Notes: a model not told the origin generated them from the letters alone. A DNA stretch of 64,000 nt from Aliirhizobium wenxiniae (GCF_014201355.1 NZ_JACHEG010000005.1:124001-188000), one strand, 5' to 3'. Positions 45,218 through 54,515 are shown, numbered from the stretch's first letter. Numbers and translations: made by a program.

Positions 45218-45955
45218 TTAGTCGTTGCGGTTGCCCAGGAACTGAAGCAGGAAGGTGAAGAGGTTGATGAAGTCGAGGTACAGGGTCAGTGCGCCCATGA
45301 TGGCCATGCGGCCGGTCGTGGCGGAGTCGTGACCGTCCCAGTACATTTCCTTGATCTTCTGCGTGTCGTAGGCGGTCAGGCCAGCGAAGATCAGCACGCC
45401 GATGGCGGAGATAGCGAAGCCCATTGCAGACGACTGCAGGAAGATGTTGACGATCGACGCGATGATCAGGCCGAACAGGCCCATGATCAGGAACGAGCCG
45501 AGGCCGGACAGGCTCTTCTTCGTCGTGTAGCCGTAGAGCGACAGGGCGCCGAACGAAGCGGCGGTGACGAAGAATGTCTGAACGATGCTCTGGCCGGTGA
45601 AGACCAGGAAGATCGAGGACAGCGAGAGACCCATCAGTGCGGCATAGACCCAGAAGGTCATCTGCGCAGCCGGAACGCTCATCTTGTTGATGCGGAAGCT
45701 CAGGAAGAAGACCATGGCCAGCGGAGCCAGCATGATCACCCACTTGAGCGGACCGCCGTAAAGCGCCTGTGCGACAGCCGGGTTGGAGACTGCGAACGCA
45801 TAGGTGCCGTATGCAGCAACACCGGTGATCGCAAGTCCGAGTGCCATCAGGTTATAGACCCGAAGCATGTAGGCGCGCAGGCCCTCGTCGATCATCGCGC
45901 CCGACTGAGCGCGAGACTGCGCCATTCGGTTCTGGTAGTTGTTGAAGTCAGCCAT
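45218..45955 (-). CDS. Bax inhibitor-1 family membrane protein (YbhL/YccA type)
   Basis: This 245-residue protein has seven hydrophobic helices after a polar N-terminus (MADFNNYQNRMAQSRAQSGA). GLRAYMLRVYNLMALGLAITG (about 25-45) is the conserved entry to helix 1, and LTAYDTQKIKEMYWDGHDS near 205 is the diagnostic BI-1 aspartate region of the pH-gated calcium-leak fold. Bacterial members such as YccA modulate FtsH and others leak Ca2+. It is a single gene with its own terminator. Confidence 0.93.
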   Translation of the reverse strand: MADFNNYQNRMAQSRAQSGAMIDEGLRAYMLRVYNLMALGLAITGVAAYGTYAFAVSNPAVAQALYGGPLKWVIMLAPLAMVFFLSFRINKMSVPAAQMTFWVYAALMGLSLSSIFLVFTGQSIVQTFFVTAASFGALSLYGYTTKKSLSGLGSFLIMGLFGLIIASIVNIFLQSSAMGFAISAIGVLIFAGLTAYDTQKIKEMYWDGHDSATTGRMAIMGALTLYLDFINLFTFLLQFLGNRND

Positions 45956-46286
45956 TGTTTCCTCTTTAAGCTCCGAAATTACTACGGTGTCGGGCCCCCT
46001 AATACATGACCCAGGCGCCGCTGCGGAGCTCCAGCAAGCCTATAGGCGAATATGATGCGAGATCGCTTTACATACAAGGGGTTCGCCGCCGGAAAACATC
46101 AACTGCGCGTGTAATTTAGCAACCTCTGGGATATTATTGCGCGAATTCGACGGATATTTCCAGCATTTTGCAACCTCTGGGTGATCGAGGCGATTTCACG
46201 TCTCTTCGAACCGCGAAACCGCCCTATCTCTTTGTTTCCGTAGAACTCCGGACACAAGGCCGGTTTCCGCTTTTGCCGGAACGATC
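45956..46286. other. Gap between BI-1 and the ABC exporter genes
   Basis: These 331 bp contain a 12-bp direct repeat, GCAACCTCTGGG, at 46119-46130 and 46170-46181 (51-bp period), and a partial RIME-like palindrome at 46241. No ORF or RNA gene is supported. Confidence 0.5.
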
Positions 46287-46292
46287 CTAGAG
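46241..46292. repeat. Partial RIME1-like palindrome
   Basis: AGAACTCCGGACACAAGG, CCGGTTTCCGCTTTTGCC and GGAACGATCCTAGAG align with the inner palindrome of the element at 13839 (GCAATTCCGGACGC and GGAATTGCTCTA). The outer half is missing. Its right edge covers the last codons and stop of the ABC permease gene. Confidence 0.65.
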
Positions 46293-48830
46293 TTCCCGCA
46301 AGACCGGAGCCGCCTTCTGGCCGAGAATGCGCCAGGTGCCAATCAGACCGATACCGACCGTCAGAACCAGCGAGATCACAAGCGTGAGTACCGCTACATC
46401 CGGCAGGAAAGAGGATGGCATGCGCATGATGCGGGCAACCACGAACCAGGCGGACAATCCGCCCGCAAGCAGAGCGAAGACCGCGGTCGCCGTGCCGAGG
46501 ATCAGGTATTCGTAACCAAAGGCGCGCATCAGCATGTTGCGAGTGCCGCCAAGCGTCTTCAGCACGACCGCATCATGGGTGCGGGGCCGGTTTCCGGCCG
46601 CGAGCGCACCGGCCAGGACCAGAACCGAAGCGATGAGCGCGACTGCCGCTGCCGCCCGTATGGCGGTCGCAAGCTGGCCGACCAGCTGATCGACGAGATC
46701 GATCGCATCCTTGACCCTGACGCTGGTGATCGTCGGATATGCCGTGGTCACGGTTCTCAGGATTTCGGCTTCCTTGGCTGCCGAAGCGGAAGGCTCCGTC
46801 AGGGTCGCCAGCCAGGCATGCGGCGCGCCGCGGAATGTGTTGGGCGAAAACACCATGACGAAATTGATCGACAGCGATTCCCACTCGACATTGCGGAAGC
46901 TGGCGATTTTCGCGGTGATATTGCGGCCGAGCACGTTGACGGTAACCGTATCGCCGAGCTTCAGGCCCAGTTCGCCCGCTTCTTCGGCAGAAAAAGAGAC
47001 GAGCGGTTCGCCGTCGTAATCTTCTGGCCACCATTCGCCGGCGGTTAGCGTCGAGCTTTCCGGCTTGTTCTTGGCGTAGGTAATACCGCGGTCGCCGCGC
47101 AGAACCCAGCGGCCTTCCGGTGGGACGTTCATCTGGCTGACGTCCTTGCCATTGAATGCGAGAATGCGCCCGCGCAGCATCGGCACCTCGAAGACTTTGC
47201 CCTCAGGAGCTTGCGTCTTCAACAGCTGCCGGAAGCCGTCGACTTCGGCGCTCTGAACGTCGACGAAGAAGAAATTCGGCGCTCCTTGGGTGATGCGCCC
47301 GGTCAGCTGGTTGCGCATGTTGCCGTCGATCAGCGCCAATGTCACGAGCAGCGCGAGACCGAGGCCGAGCGACAATACGACCGATGGCGTCAGTGCGCCG
47401 GGGCGGTGAATGTTGCCGATCGCGAGGCGGAGGGCGGGCGAGTTTACTCGCGGGCTCCGGCGGGCAAGCGCCGCAATGCCGGCGGCGACCACTCGCAGCA
47501 GAAGGAAGGCACCGGCAACCGCGACAAGGAAGACGGAGGCGATGCGCCGGTCGTCGGCCCAGAAGATGGCGAGTGCGGCGAGCGCTGCCAAAGCCGCACC
47601 GGCTGCGAGAAGGTAGGGCCACGACGGCAGGCGTCTCGCCTCGAAACCCTGTTCGCGGAAAAGCGCCGTTGCCGGGACTTCCCGTGCATGGCCTAGCGGC
47701 AGGATGGAGAAGGCGAATGTGACGAGAAGGCCGAAGGCGGCGGCGATTGCCAGTGCGCTGCCATAAATGGTTGCCTGTTCGGGAACCGGCAGGACACCTT
47801 CGAGATAACGGAAGGCGATGAAGGGCGCGACCGCGCCGATCACGAGGCCGATGACGATTCCGATCGCGGCCAGAAGCATGATCTGGAAAAGATAGATCAT
47901 CGTTACCACCGAGGCCGGAGCGCCGAGGCATTTGAATGTCGCGATGGTCGTCCGCTTGGCATCAAGGAAAGCGCGGACCGCATTGGCGATGCCGACGCCG
48001 CCGACGATGAGAGCGGTCAGGCCGACAAGCGTGAGGAATTGCGAAAAACGGTCGATGTTTTCGGCAAGCGAAGGGGCCGCGCGGTCGCTTGTGCGCACCG
48101 ACCAGCCGGCATCGGGGAAATCGCGGTTCGCACGAGTGACGATCGAAGCCCGGGTCGAGGGATTTTCGAGGCGGATCTTGTAGGAATGCTCGACGAGGCT
48201 GCCGATGGTAATCAGCCCGGACGCAGCCAGGGCATCGCGGCTGATCATCAGGCGCGGGGCAAAACCGAAACCATCGGACAGTGCGTCGGGTTCACTGGCG
48301 ATCGTGCCCTTGAGGACGAGGCGGGTGTTTCCAAGAAGTATCTCGTCGCCGACGGAGAGGCCCATGCGGTCGAGAAGCAACGGTGCGGCGACGGCGCCAA
48401 AGGCATTGCCCTGTTGTGCCACAAGCTGATCGATCGGCTGCTGCGGATCGGTCTGCATCTGCCCGTAGAGCGGGTAAGCGCCATCGACACCCTTGACCTC
48501 GACCAGCGCCTGGGCGGAACCGTCCGGTTTACGCGCCATCGAGCGCAGGCCGGTCGAGACGCTGACTTGACCAAGGCTGTTCAGGAACGCTTGTTCCTTT
48601 TCGCTCGCCTCGCGATTGTTGAGTTCGAAGCGGATATCGCCGGCAAGCAGCGCCTGGCCCTGATTGGCAATTGCACCCGTGATTGCCGTCGAGACGGAAT
48701 TCACGGTCGCGATCGCTCCTGTTCCAAGTGCGATACAGGCCAGGAAGATGTAGAAGCCGCCGAGACCACCGCGCATTTCGCGCAGCGCCAGACGGAAGGC
48801 GATGGAGATGCGGGCGAGTACCGCACTCAT
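46287..48830 (-). CDS. ABC transporter permease, FtsX/YbbP-like
   Basis: This 847-residue inner-membrane protein has a duplicated FtsX-type layout: one helix at 20-45, a large periplasmic domain (about 50-250), three helices (255-385), a further pair (about 405-455), a second helix and periplasmic domain (about 475-700), and three C-terminal helices. It starts MSAVLARISIAFRLALREMR. Relatives (E. coli YbbP) form MacB-type exporters rather than importers. Its ATG overlaps the stop of the ATPase gene by 4 nt. The stop codon lies inside a RIME-like repeat. Confidence 0.9.
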   Translation of the reverse strand: MSAVLARISIAFRLALREMRGGLGGFYIFLACIALGTGAIATVNSVSTAITGAIANQGQALLAGDIRFELNNREASEKEQAFLNSLGQVSVSTGLRSMARKPDGSAQALVEVKGVDGAYPLYGQMQTDPQQPIDQLVAQQGNAFGAVAAPLLLDRMGLSVGDEILLGNTRLVLKGTIASEPDALSDGFGFAPRLMISRDALAASGLITIGSLVEHSYKIRLENPSTRASIVTRANRDFPDAGWSVRTSDRAAPSLAENIDRFSQFLTLVGLTALIVGGVGIANAVRAFLDAKRTTIATFKCLGAPASVVTMIYLFQIMLLAAIGIVIGLVIGAVAPFIAFRYLEGVLPVPEQATIYGSALAIAAAFGLLVTFAFSILPLGHAREVPATALFREQGFEARRLPSWPYLLAAGAALAALAALAIFWADDRRIASVFLVAVAGAFLLLRVVAAGIAALARRSPRVNSPALRLAIGNIHRPGALTPSVVLSLGLGLALLVTLALIDGNMRNQLTGRITQGAPNFFFVDVQSAEVDGFRQLLKTQAPEGKVFEVPMLRGRILAFNGKDVSQMNVPPEGRWVLRGDRGITYAKNKPESSTLTAGEWWPEDYDGEPLVSFSAEEAGELGLKLGDTVTVNVLGRNITAKIASFRNVEWESLSINFVMVFSPNTFRGAPHAWLATLTEPSASAAKEAEILRTVTTAYPTITSVRVKDAIDLVDQLVGQLATAIRAAAAVALIASVLVLAGALAAGNRPRTHDAVVLKTLGGTRNMLMRAFGYEYLILGTATAVFALLAGGLSAWFVVARIMRMPSSFLPDVAVLTLVISLVLTVGIGLIGTWRILGQKAAPVLREL

Positions 48831-49558
48831 GCCGACACCGCCTGACCGACGGTGCGGGCAGCGCTATCCTCGACGATTTCGCCGGATCTTACGCGGATCT
48901 GGCGCGAGCAGCGGGCCGCAAGACTGTTGTCGTGGGTGACAAGAAGCAGCGTCATGCCGCGCTCGGCCTGTTTTGAAAACAAAAGATCGGCGATCTGCTT
49001 TCCTGTTTCAGTGTCGAGATTGCCGGTCGGCTCGTCTGCGATCAGGAGGGCCGGTGAGGGGGCGAGTGCACGGGCGATCGCCACGCGCTGCTGTTCGCCA
49101 CCGGAAAGTTGGCCCGGATAGTGGCTGAGCCTTTCGCCCAGCCCGACTGCCGTCAGTTCGCGTTTTGCGATATCGAATGCGTCGGAAACGCCGGCGAGCT
49201 CCAGCGGCACTGCGACGTTTTCCAGCGCCGTCATGTTGGCGATCAGATGGAAGGACTGGAAAACGATGCCGATATTGCGCCCGCGGAATTCGGCCAGCAC
49301 ATCCTCGGAAAAACTGTGAAGCGGTTCGCCCTTGATGAAGATCTCGCCGCTGTCCAACCGCTCCAGCCCGGCCAGAACCATGAGAAGTGTCGACTTGCCG
49401 GAGCCGGACGGGCCGATGATGCCGACGGCTTCGCCGGTATTGATCGTCAGGTTGATACCTTTCAGCACATGGACGGAGGCTGCGGCGCTTCCGAGGGTCA
49501 GGTCGGCATTTTTGAGATCGATAACGGTTTCAGTCAAAGCGAATAACCCTATATCCAT
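48827..49558 (-). CDS. ABC transporter ATP-binding protein, LolD/YbbA-like
   Basis: This 243-residue ATPase has Walker A GPSGSGKSTLLMVLAGLE (near 50), the MacB/LolD-type VFQSFHLIANMTALENVAVP, signature GQLSGGEQQRVAIARAL, Walker B LLIADEPTGNLD and switch VTHDNSLA. It is paired with the FtsX-like permease by a 4-nt overlap and faces the TesA-like gene across 55 bp. This is the same neighbourhood as tesA-ybbA-ybbP in E. coli. The exported substrate is unknown; a lipid-related one is suggested by context. Confidence 0.92.
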   Translation of the reverse strand: MDIGLFALTETVIDLKNADLTLGSAAASVHVLKGINLTINTGEAVGIIGPSGSGKSTLLMVLAGLERLDSGEIFIKGEPLHSFSEDVLAEFRGRNIGIVFQSFHLIANMTALENVAVPLELAGVSDAFDIAKRELTAVGLGERLSHYPGQLSGGEQQRVAIARALAPSPALLIADEPTGNLDTETGKQIADLLFSKQAERGMTLLLVTHDNSLAARCSRQIRVRSGEIVEDSAARTVGQAVSA

Positions 49559-49613
49559 AGTGTGCCGGGCGTTTGCTGCAGCGCGGTCGTCGTGGAAATT
49601 TAGGAGACGTGAG

Positions 49614-50264
49614 TTGAGTTTTAAAGCAAGCCTTCTTCACTTCATCGTCATGGTTGCTCTCTTTGCCGGCTCAGGTTCGGCAAACGCGCAGGAGAAGGTG
49701 ATCAATCTGGTCGGCTTTGGCGACAGCCTGATGGCCGGATATCAGCTCGCACCGTCGGAATCCTACACGGCCCAGCTGGAGGCCGCGCTGAAGGCCAAGG
49801 GGCATAAGGTGGTCATTACCAATGCCGGTGTTTCCGGTGATACGACCTCGGCCGGGCTTTCGCGCATCGACTGGTCGGTTCCGGATGGTACCGATGGTGT
49901 CATTCTCGAACTCGGCGCCAATGACGCGCTGCGCGGCATCGCGCCAGAACAGTCCGAAAAGAACCTGGATGCCATGCTGGCGCGGCTGAAGGAGCGAGGC
50001 ATCCCCGTGCTGCTCGCAGGCATTCTCGCGCCGCCGAATATGGGGGGCGACTATGCGGAAAAATTCAATCCGATCTACAAGCGGCTAGCCGATAAATATG
50101 CAGTTCCGCTCTATCCCTTCTTTCTCGACGGGGTGACGACGGTGCCGGGAATGCAGATCGAAGACGGGATGCATCCCAACGCCAAAGGCATTGCCGTGAT
50201 GGTCGAACGCACTCTCCCCATGGTGGAAGCATTTCTAGGGGAGATCGGTTCGGCCACAAAATAA
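49614..50264 (+). CDS. tesA: Arylesterase / lysophospholipase TesA-like (SGNH hydrolase)
   Basis: This 216-residue secreted esterase has a signal peptide (about 1-25, ending SANAQ). The SGNH blocks are GFGDSLMAGYQL (Ser near 36), NAGVSGDTT, ELGANDALRG and EDGMHPNAKG with the Asp-His pair. This fits TesA/protease I/lysophospholipase L1 activity in the periplasm. The start is TTG 49614 with GGAG at 49603-49606; the longer plus-strand frame runs through the ATPase gene and is an artefact. It is divergent from the YbbA/YbbP-like exporter. Confidence 0.92.
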   Translation: MSFKASLLHFIVMVALFAGSGSANAQEKVINLVGFGDSLMAGYQLAPSESYTAQLEAALKAKGHKVVITNAGVSGDTTSAGLSRIDWSVPDGTDGVILELGANDALRGIAPEQSEKNLDAMLARLKERGIPVLLAGILAPPNMGGDYAEKFNPIYKRLADKYAVPLYPFFLDGVTTVPGMQIEDGMHPNAKGIAVMVERTLPMVEAFLGEIGSATK

Positions 50265-50333
50265 CAACTTGCACGGAACGAGATTGCGTGTTCCGCTATT
50301 GATATCTGCAAGAGATTCGAGGAGGTTCTGCGT

Positions 50334-50921
50334 ATGCCGAGACTTTTCACCGCCCTCGAAGTCCCGCGCCATGTTGCCTTGAGCCTGTCCCTTCTTCGTG
50401 GAGGAATACCGGGCGCGCGATGGATCGACGTCGAGAATTACCATATCACCCTGCGCTTCATCGGCGATGTCGATAACCGTACCGCCGACGAGATCGTCGA
50501 TCGGCTGGACAGGATCGACCGGCCCGAATTCCAGGCGCAACTGACAGGTATCGGCTCTTTCGGATCGAAGAAGCCGCATTCCATCTGGGCCGGTGTCTCA
50601 ATTTCTCCCGACATGCTGGCGCTGCAGGCGGAAATCGAGCGGATCTGCCAGCGGATCGCACTGCCGCCGGATCCCCGCAAGTTCATGCCGCATGTGACAC
50701 TTGCAAGATTGAAGCACTGCCGTCTTGACGACGTGGTGCACTACCTCTCGGGTCGGGGCAATTTCCAGACTGTACCCTTCAAAGTGTCACGATTCGTACT
50801 TCTGTCATCAAAGGAGTCGGTCGGCGGCGGGCCTTACGTTACCGAAGAAATCTTTTCCTTGAGAGATGACAGTTACGCCCATGAATATGCTGACGCGGAA
50901 ACGGCGAAGAGCTATTTCTGA
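50334..50921 (+). CDS. thpR: RNA 2',3'-cyclic phosphodiesterase (2H family)
   Basis: This 195-residue protein has both HxTx motifs of the 2H superfamily: YHITLRF (about residue 36) and PHVTLAR (about 121), spaced as in ThpR/LigT. It begins MPRLFTALEVPRHV. Such enzymes open 2',3'-cyclic phosphates and can form 2',5' RNA links in vitro; the physiological role is unsettled. It follows tesA by 69 nt in the same direction and precedes phhB. Confidence 0.92.
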   Translation: MPRLFTALEVPRHVALSLSLLRGGIPGARWIDVENYHITLRFIGDVDNRTADEIVDRLDRIDRPEFQAQLTGIGSFGSKKPHSIWAGVSISPDMLALQAEIERICQRIALPPDPRKFMPHVTLARLKHCRLDDVVHYLSGRGNFQTVPFKVSRFVLLSSKESVGGGPYVTEEIFSLRDDSYAHEYADAETAKSYF

Positions 50922-50952
50922 GAGACGCTGTTTCTGAAAGGGCGTTGCGCCC

Positions 50953-51255
50953 ATGAGTTACGAATTGCTGGAACCGGACGAGGTCAGTCGGGAGTTGGCC
51001 AAGCTTGAAGGCTGGGAGCTTTCGGCGGATGGTCTTTCTATACGCAAATGTTTCAAATTCCGATCTTTTGCCGAGGCGTTCGGTTTCATGACCGAATGTG
51101 CATTGGCTGCGGAAAAATTCGATCATCATCCGGACTGGAGCAACAGCTATTCCCGCGTTGAGGTGAAGCTCACCACGCATGCAAAGAAACAGCTGACCGA
51201 CCGTGACTTCCGGCTTGCTTCCTCGATGGACGAGGCTTGGGCGCGTCGCCTTTAA
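50953..51255 (+). CDS. phhB: Pterin-4a-carbinolamine dehydratase
   Basis: This 100-residue enzyme recycles the pterin cofactor of aromatic-amino-acid hydroxylases. The active-site motif [19 protein letters not shown] (about 54-72) has the tandem His and the later His in [10 protein letters not shown]. No phenylalanine hydroxylase gene is adjacent. It starts at ATG 50953 and lies 31 nt after thpR. Confidence 0.93.
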   Translation: MSYELLEPDEVSRELAKLEGWELSADGLSIRKCFKFRSFAEAFGFMTECALAAEKFDHHPDWSNSYSRVEVKLTTHAKKQLTDRDFRLASSMDEAWARRL

Positions 51256-51334
51256 AGGCTGCCGCCTTTGAAAGACCATTGTCGATGCCCATATGGGACT
51301 TGTTAAATCGATGAAGGTCTCCAACGGAGCGCTC

Positions 51335-51727
51335 ATGGACGACGTGAAGATCGGTGAAATTCTTCTGCCCGGCGACGACGAGACGCAGGATCGCCGTGAA
51401 AAAAAGGTGCGCGCAAAATTCTGGCCGACACTTAAACGCGCCGTGAAGTTTGTGCCGTTCAGCCGTGATCTGGTTGCCGCCTATTATTGCGCAATTGATC
51501 CGAAAACGCCGACCAGGGTCCGTGGTGTGCTTCTCGCTGCGCTTGCCTATTTCGTCATGCCTGTCGATCTTATCCCCGATATGTTTGTCATGGTGGGTTT
51601 TACCGACGATGTGGCGGTGCTGGCGGCGGCGCTGAGGATGATCCAGGGCCATATCGCCGACCGGCATTATGATGCGGCGGACGAGATGCTGGCCGATAAT
51701 CCCGACATCGGAAAAGCTCCAGCCTGA
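51335..51727 (+). CDS. YkvA family (DUF1232) protein
   Basis: This protein of about 130 residues has a core, YYCAIDPKTPTRVRGVLLAA then AYFVMPVDLIPDMFVMVGFTDD, which is the DUF1232 signature with two membrane-like helices and the conserved P-x-D-L-I-P-D. Function is unknown. The start is taken as ATG 51335 because GGAG lies 5 nt upstream; ATG 51293 or 51311 have no ribosome site. It is convergent with the sigma factor gene, with 9 bp between stops. Confidence 0.85.
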   Translation: MDDVKIGEILLPGDDETQDRREKKVRAKFWPTLKRAVKFVPFSRDLVAAYYCAIDPKTPTRVRGVLLAALAYFVMPVDLIPDMFVMVGFTDDVAVLAAALRMIQGHIADRHYDAADEMLADNPDIGKAPA

Positions 51728-51736
51728 ACGCACCTA

Positions 51737-52297
51737 TTATGGCGCGACCGGATCTTCAAGCGCGCGGCGCAAGTGCTGAAAGGCAAGCCGGATGCGGGAT
51801 TTTACTGTGCCCAAGGGCAGTCCGGTCGCTTCGGCAATCTCCGAATGTGTCTGGCCAAGGAAAAAGGCTGCTTTGACCAATTCCATCTGCTCGCCTGGAA
51901 TCAGGCTTAGCGCATGGCGAACCCTCGCGTCTCGCTCCTCGCCTTCAACAAGAGAGTCGGTCGCTTGCATATCCATCATCTGCCACTGCGCATCACCGAG
52001 CGCATCCTTGCCCTTGGCGCGCCGCTGCGCATCCAGGCGGCGATTGCGCGCGATGCGGTACAGCCAGGTAGAAAGCGAGGATTTTTGCGGATCGTAGAGA
52101 GAAGCACGATGCCAGAGTACGGTCATCACTTCCTGGACAAGCTCTTCCGCTTCATCGACGGGAATCCGCTGGCTCATCAGCCAGGATTTGAGCCGCGGGG
52201 CAAAATGATCGAAGAGCACCCCAAAGGCTGCCTGGTCACGCTCCACGGCGACAGCCCTGGTCAAGCGCGCAAAGTAGTCCCGATCGTTACCCTGCAT
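51737..52297 (-). CDS. ECF-type RNA polymerase sigma factor
   Basis: This 186-residue protein has sigma region 2, with FDHFAPRLKSWLMSQ, DEAEELVQEVMTVLWHRA and LSTWLYRIARNRRLDAQRR (about 28-92). Sigma region 4 follows (about 130-180), with GQTHSEIAEATGLPLGTVKS. There is no region 1 or 3, so it is an ECF sigma. No anti-sigma gene lies on either side: downstream is a convergent YkvA gene, upstream the divergent ialB-like gene. Control is therefore either by a distant anti-sigma factor or transcriptional. Confidence 0.92.
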   Translation of the reverse strand: MQGNDRDYFARLTRAVAVERDQAAFGVLFDHFAPRLKSWLMSQRIPVDEAEELVQEVMTVLWHRASLYDPQKSSLSTWLYRIARNRRLDAQRRAKGKDALGDAQWQMMDMQATDSLVEGEERDARVRHALSLIPGEQMELVKAAFFLGQTHSEIAEATGLPLGTVKSRIRLAFQHLRRALEDPVAP

Positions 52298-52444
52298 CCA
52301 AACTACGCAATTCTTTCAAAGCCTAGATTCGCATCTATGCGGCCATACTAATGTCATTGCGGGAGTTTGGAAGAGGACAAACTGTTGCCCTATTCCTTGT
52401 GTCATTGACAGCACATTACAGCGAGCGCGCAACCAATTCCAATG

Positions 52445-52472
52445 TTGACGGATTGGTAACCAGAATTAAGTC
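52445..52472 (+). promoter_or_regulatory. Possible -35/-10 promoter of the IalB-like gene
   Basis: TTGACG (52445-52450), a 16-bp spacer and TAAGTC (52467-52472) lie about 80 nt before the start. The -35 is good and the -10 poor. Confidence 0.35.
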
Positions 52473-52550
52473 AAAATGAACCAGATCATGGCCCGCTTCA
52501 CCCGCCCTTACCGTTGAAGCGTCACGTATAACAAAACTCGGCAGGAAACC

Positions 52551-53054
52551 ATGTCCGCACGCACAGTCGCACTCGCCCTTGCTCTTACCTTCGTAAGCGC
52601 AGGCATCGCCTCGGCTCAGACGCCGACCCGCATCCAGCAATTCAAGGCATGGGGTGCCTATTCGTACAAGTCCGGCAACAGCACGGTCTGCTATGTCCTT
52701 TCTGTTCCGACCACCAAGGAACCTGCTAGCGTCGATCACGGCGACATTTTCTTCATCGTGTCGCAACGTCCGGGCCAGAGCGTCTCCTATGAACCGCAGG
52801 CAATGGTAGGTTATCCGCTGCAGGCCAATTCTAAGGTGACTGTCACCATCGATGGCAAGAACTTTACCATGTTCACCAAGGAAAAGGCTGCCTGGGTCGA
52901 GAATGCGGCCGAAGAGCCGGCACTCGTCAATGCCATGAAGACCGGTCATAACATGAGCGTCAGCGCCGTTTCGGGCCGTGGCACGAAGACCAATTACGCC
53001 TATTCTCTGCAGGGCATTTCGGCTGCACTGAAGCAGATCGAAACCTGCAAGTAA
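52551..53054 (+). CDS. Invasion-associated locus B (IalB) family protein
   Basis: This 167-residue periplasmic protein has a clear Sec signal (MSARTVALALALTFVSAGIA, cut after ASAQ). The mature part has WGAYSYKSGNSTVCYVLSVP, GDIFFIVSQRPGQSV, VGYPLQANSKVTVTIDGKNF and a last Cys near the C-terminus (IETCK). The two cysteines could form a disulfide. The family is named after a Bartonella factor, but free-living rhizobia carry it too, so virulence should not be inferred. It is divergent from the ECF sigma gene. Confidence 0.9.
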   Translation: MSARTVALALALTFVSAGIASAQTPTRIQQFKAWGAYSYKSGNSTVCYVLSVPTTKEPASVDHGDIFFIVSQRPGQSVSYEPQAMVGYPLQANSKVTVTIDGKNFTMFTKEKAAWVENAAEEPALVNAMKTGHNMSVSAVSGRGTKTNYAYSLQGISAALKQIETCK

Positions 53055-53078
53055 GCGATACGTCGTCGATTTAAGCGG

Positions 53079-53104
53079 AGGCCGGTCATCTGACCGGCCT
53101 TTCG
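53079..53104 (+). terminator. Terminator of the IalB-like gene
   Basis: AGGCCGGTCA (53079-53088) pairs perfectly with TGACCGGCCT (53091-53100), then TTCG. It lies 24 nt after the stop. Confidence 0.85.
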
Positions 53105-53270
53105 TGTTTGTTGAAGACAGGGTGACGCGGACCTATTTTGATGCTAAAGCCCGCGCCAACATGGTCGGGCCGAATGTTGCCGCGACCGATACAGGTTTCA
53201 CGCACAGACATGCCCAAGCCCTCCGCCGATCGCGCGGTGGCGATGTGCATGTGCTCGAACGGGATAGAAT

Positions 53271-54515
53271 ATGTCAGTCACAGAGGCCATTGCCCCCGGT
53301 GCCATCGCCAAGAAGCCGCTGGTTGCCAATCCGGATCTTTTCACGTCCAAGCCGTCGCTGATCGGCCTGACGCGGCCGCAGATGGCAAAAGCCCTGCATG
53401 AAAAGGGCGTGCCGGAAAAGCAGCTGCGCATGCGCGTCAACCAGCTGTGGCACTGGCTTTATATCCGCGGCGTTTCCGATTTCGACGCGATGACCAATGT
53501 CGCCAAGGACATGCGCGAGATGCTGAAGGAGCATTTCACCATTGCGCGGCCGGAAATCGTCGAGGAGCAGATCTCCAATGACGGCACCCGCAAGTGGCTG
53601 CTGCGTTTCCCGTCGCGCGGCGCCGGCCGTCCGGTCGAGATCGAGACCGTCTATATTCCGGAAGAAGGTCGCGGCACGCTGTGCATTTCCAGCCAGGTCG
53701 GCTGCACGCTGACCTGTTCCTTCTGTCACACCGGCACGCAGAAATTGGTGCGCAACCTGACGGCAGAGGAAATCCTGTCGCAGCTTCTGCTTGCCCGCGA
53801 CCGTCTGGGCGATTTTCCGGGTGCGGACACGCCGCCCGGCGCTTTCGTGCCGACCGGCGACCGCAAGGTCACCAATATCGTGATGATGGGCATGGGCGAG
53901 CCGCTCTACAATTTCGACAGCGTCAAGACAGCACTTCTGATCGCCACCGATGGCGACGGCCTGTCGCTTTCCAAGCGTCGCGTCACCCTGTCCACTTCAG
54001 GTGTCGTTCCGGAAATCTACCGGACCGGCGAAGAGATCGGCGTGATGCTGGCAATCTCGCTGCATGCGGTGCGCGACGAGTTGCGCGACATGCTGGTGCC
54101 GATCAACAAGAAATATCCGCTGAAGGAACTGCTCGACGCCTGCCGGGCCTATCCGAGCCTGTCGAATGCCCGCCGCATCACTTTCGAATATGTGATGCTG
54201 AAGGACGTCAACGACAGCCTGGAAGACGCCAAGCTGATGGTTCAGCTGCTCAAGGGCATTCCGGCGAAGATCAACCTCATTCCGTTTAACCCGTGGCCGG
54301 GCACGAACTATCAGTGCTCCGACTGGGCGACGATCGAGAAGTTTGCCGATTTCATCAATCAGGCCGGTTACGCTTCGCCGATCCGCACGCCGCGCGGCCG
54401 CGATATTTTGGCGGCTTGCGGCCAGCTGAAGTCGGAATCGGAGCGCATGCGCAAGACCGAGCGTCTTGCCTTCGAAGCGATGATGATCGCCGGTCACGGC
54501 GAAGACGACGACTGA
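53271..54515 (+). CDS. rlmN: Dual-specificity RNA (adenine-C2) methyltransferase RlmN
   Basis: This 414-residue radical-SAM enzyme makes m2A2503 in 23S rRNA and m2A37 in some tRNAs. It has an N-terminal accessory domain (about 30-110; [14 protein letters not shown]) and the cluster motif [11 protein letters not shown] near 145. [12 protein letters not shown] and [11 protein letters not shown] follow. [13 protein letters not shown] and the catalytic C-terminal region ILAACGQL near 390 supply the second methyl-transfer cysteine. It is a single gene with a 216-bp upstream gap, and is convergent with the FUSC gene. Confidence 0.96.
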   Translation: MSVTEAIAPGAIAKKPLVANPDLFTSKPSLIGLTRPQMAKALHEKGVPEKQLRMRVNQLWHWLYIRGVSDFDAMTNVAKDMREMLKEHFTIARPEIVEEQISNDGTRKWLLRFPSRGAGRPVEIETVYIPEEGRGTLCISSQVGCTLTCSFCHTGTQKLVRNLTAEEILSQLLLARDRLGDFPGADTPPGAFVPTGDRKVTNIVMMGMGEPLYNFDSVKTALLIATDGDGLSLSKRRVTLSTSGVVPEIYRTGEEIGVMLAISLHAVRDELRDMLVPINKKYPLKELLDACRAYPSLSNARRITFEYVMLKDVNDSLEDAKLMVQLLKGIPAKINLIPFNPWPGTNYQCSDWATIEKFADFINQAGYASPIRTPRGRDILAACGQLKSESERMRKTERLAFEAMMIAGHGEDDD

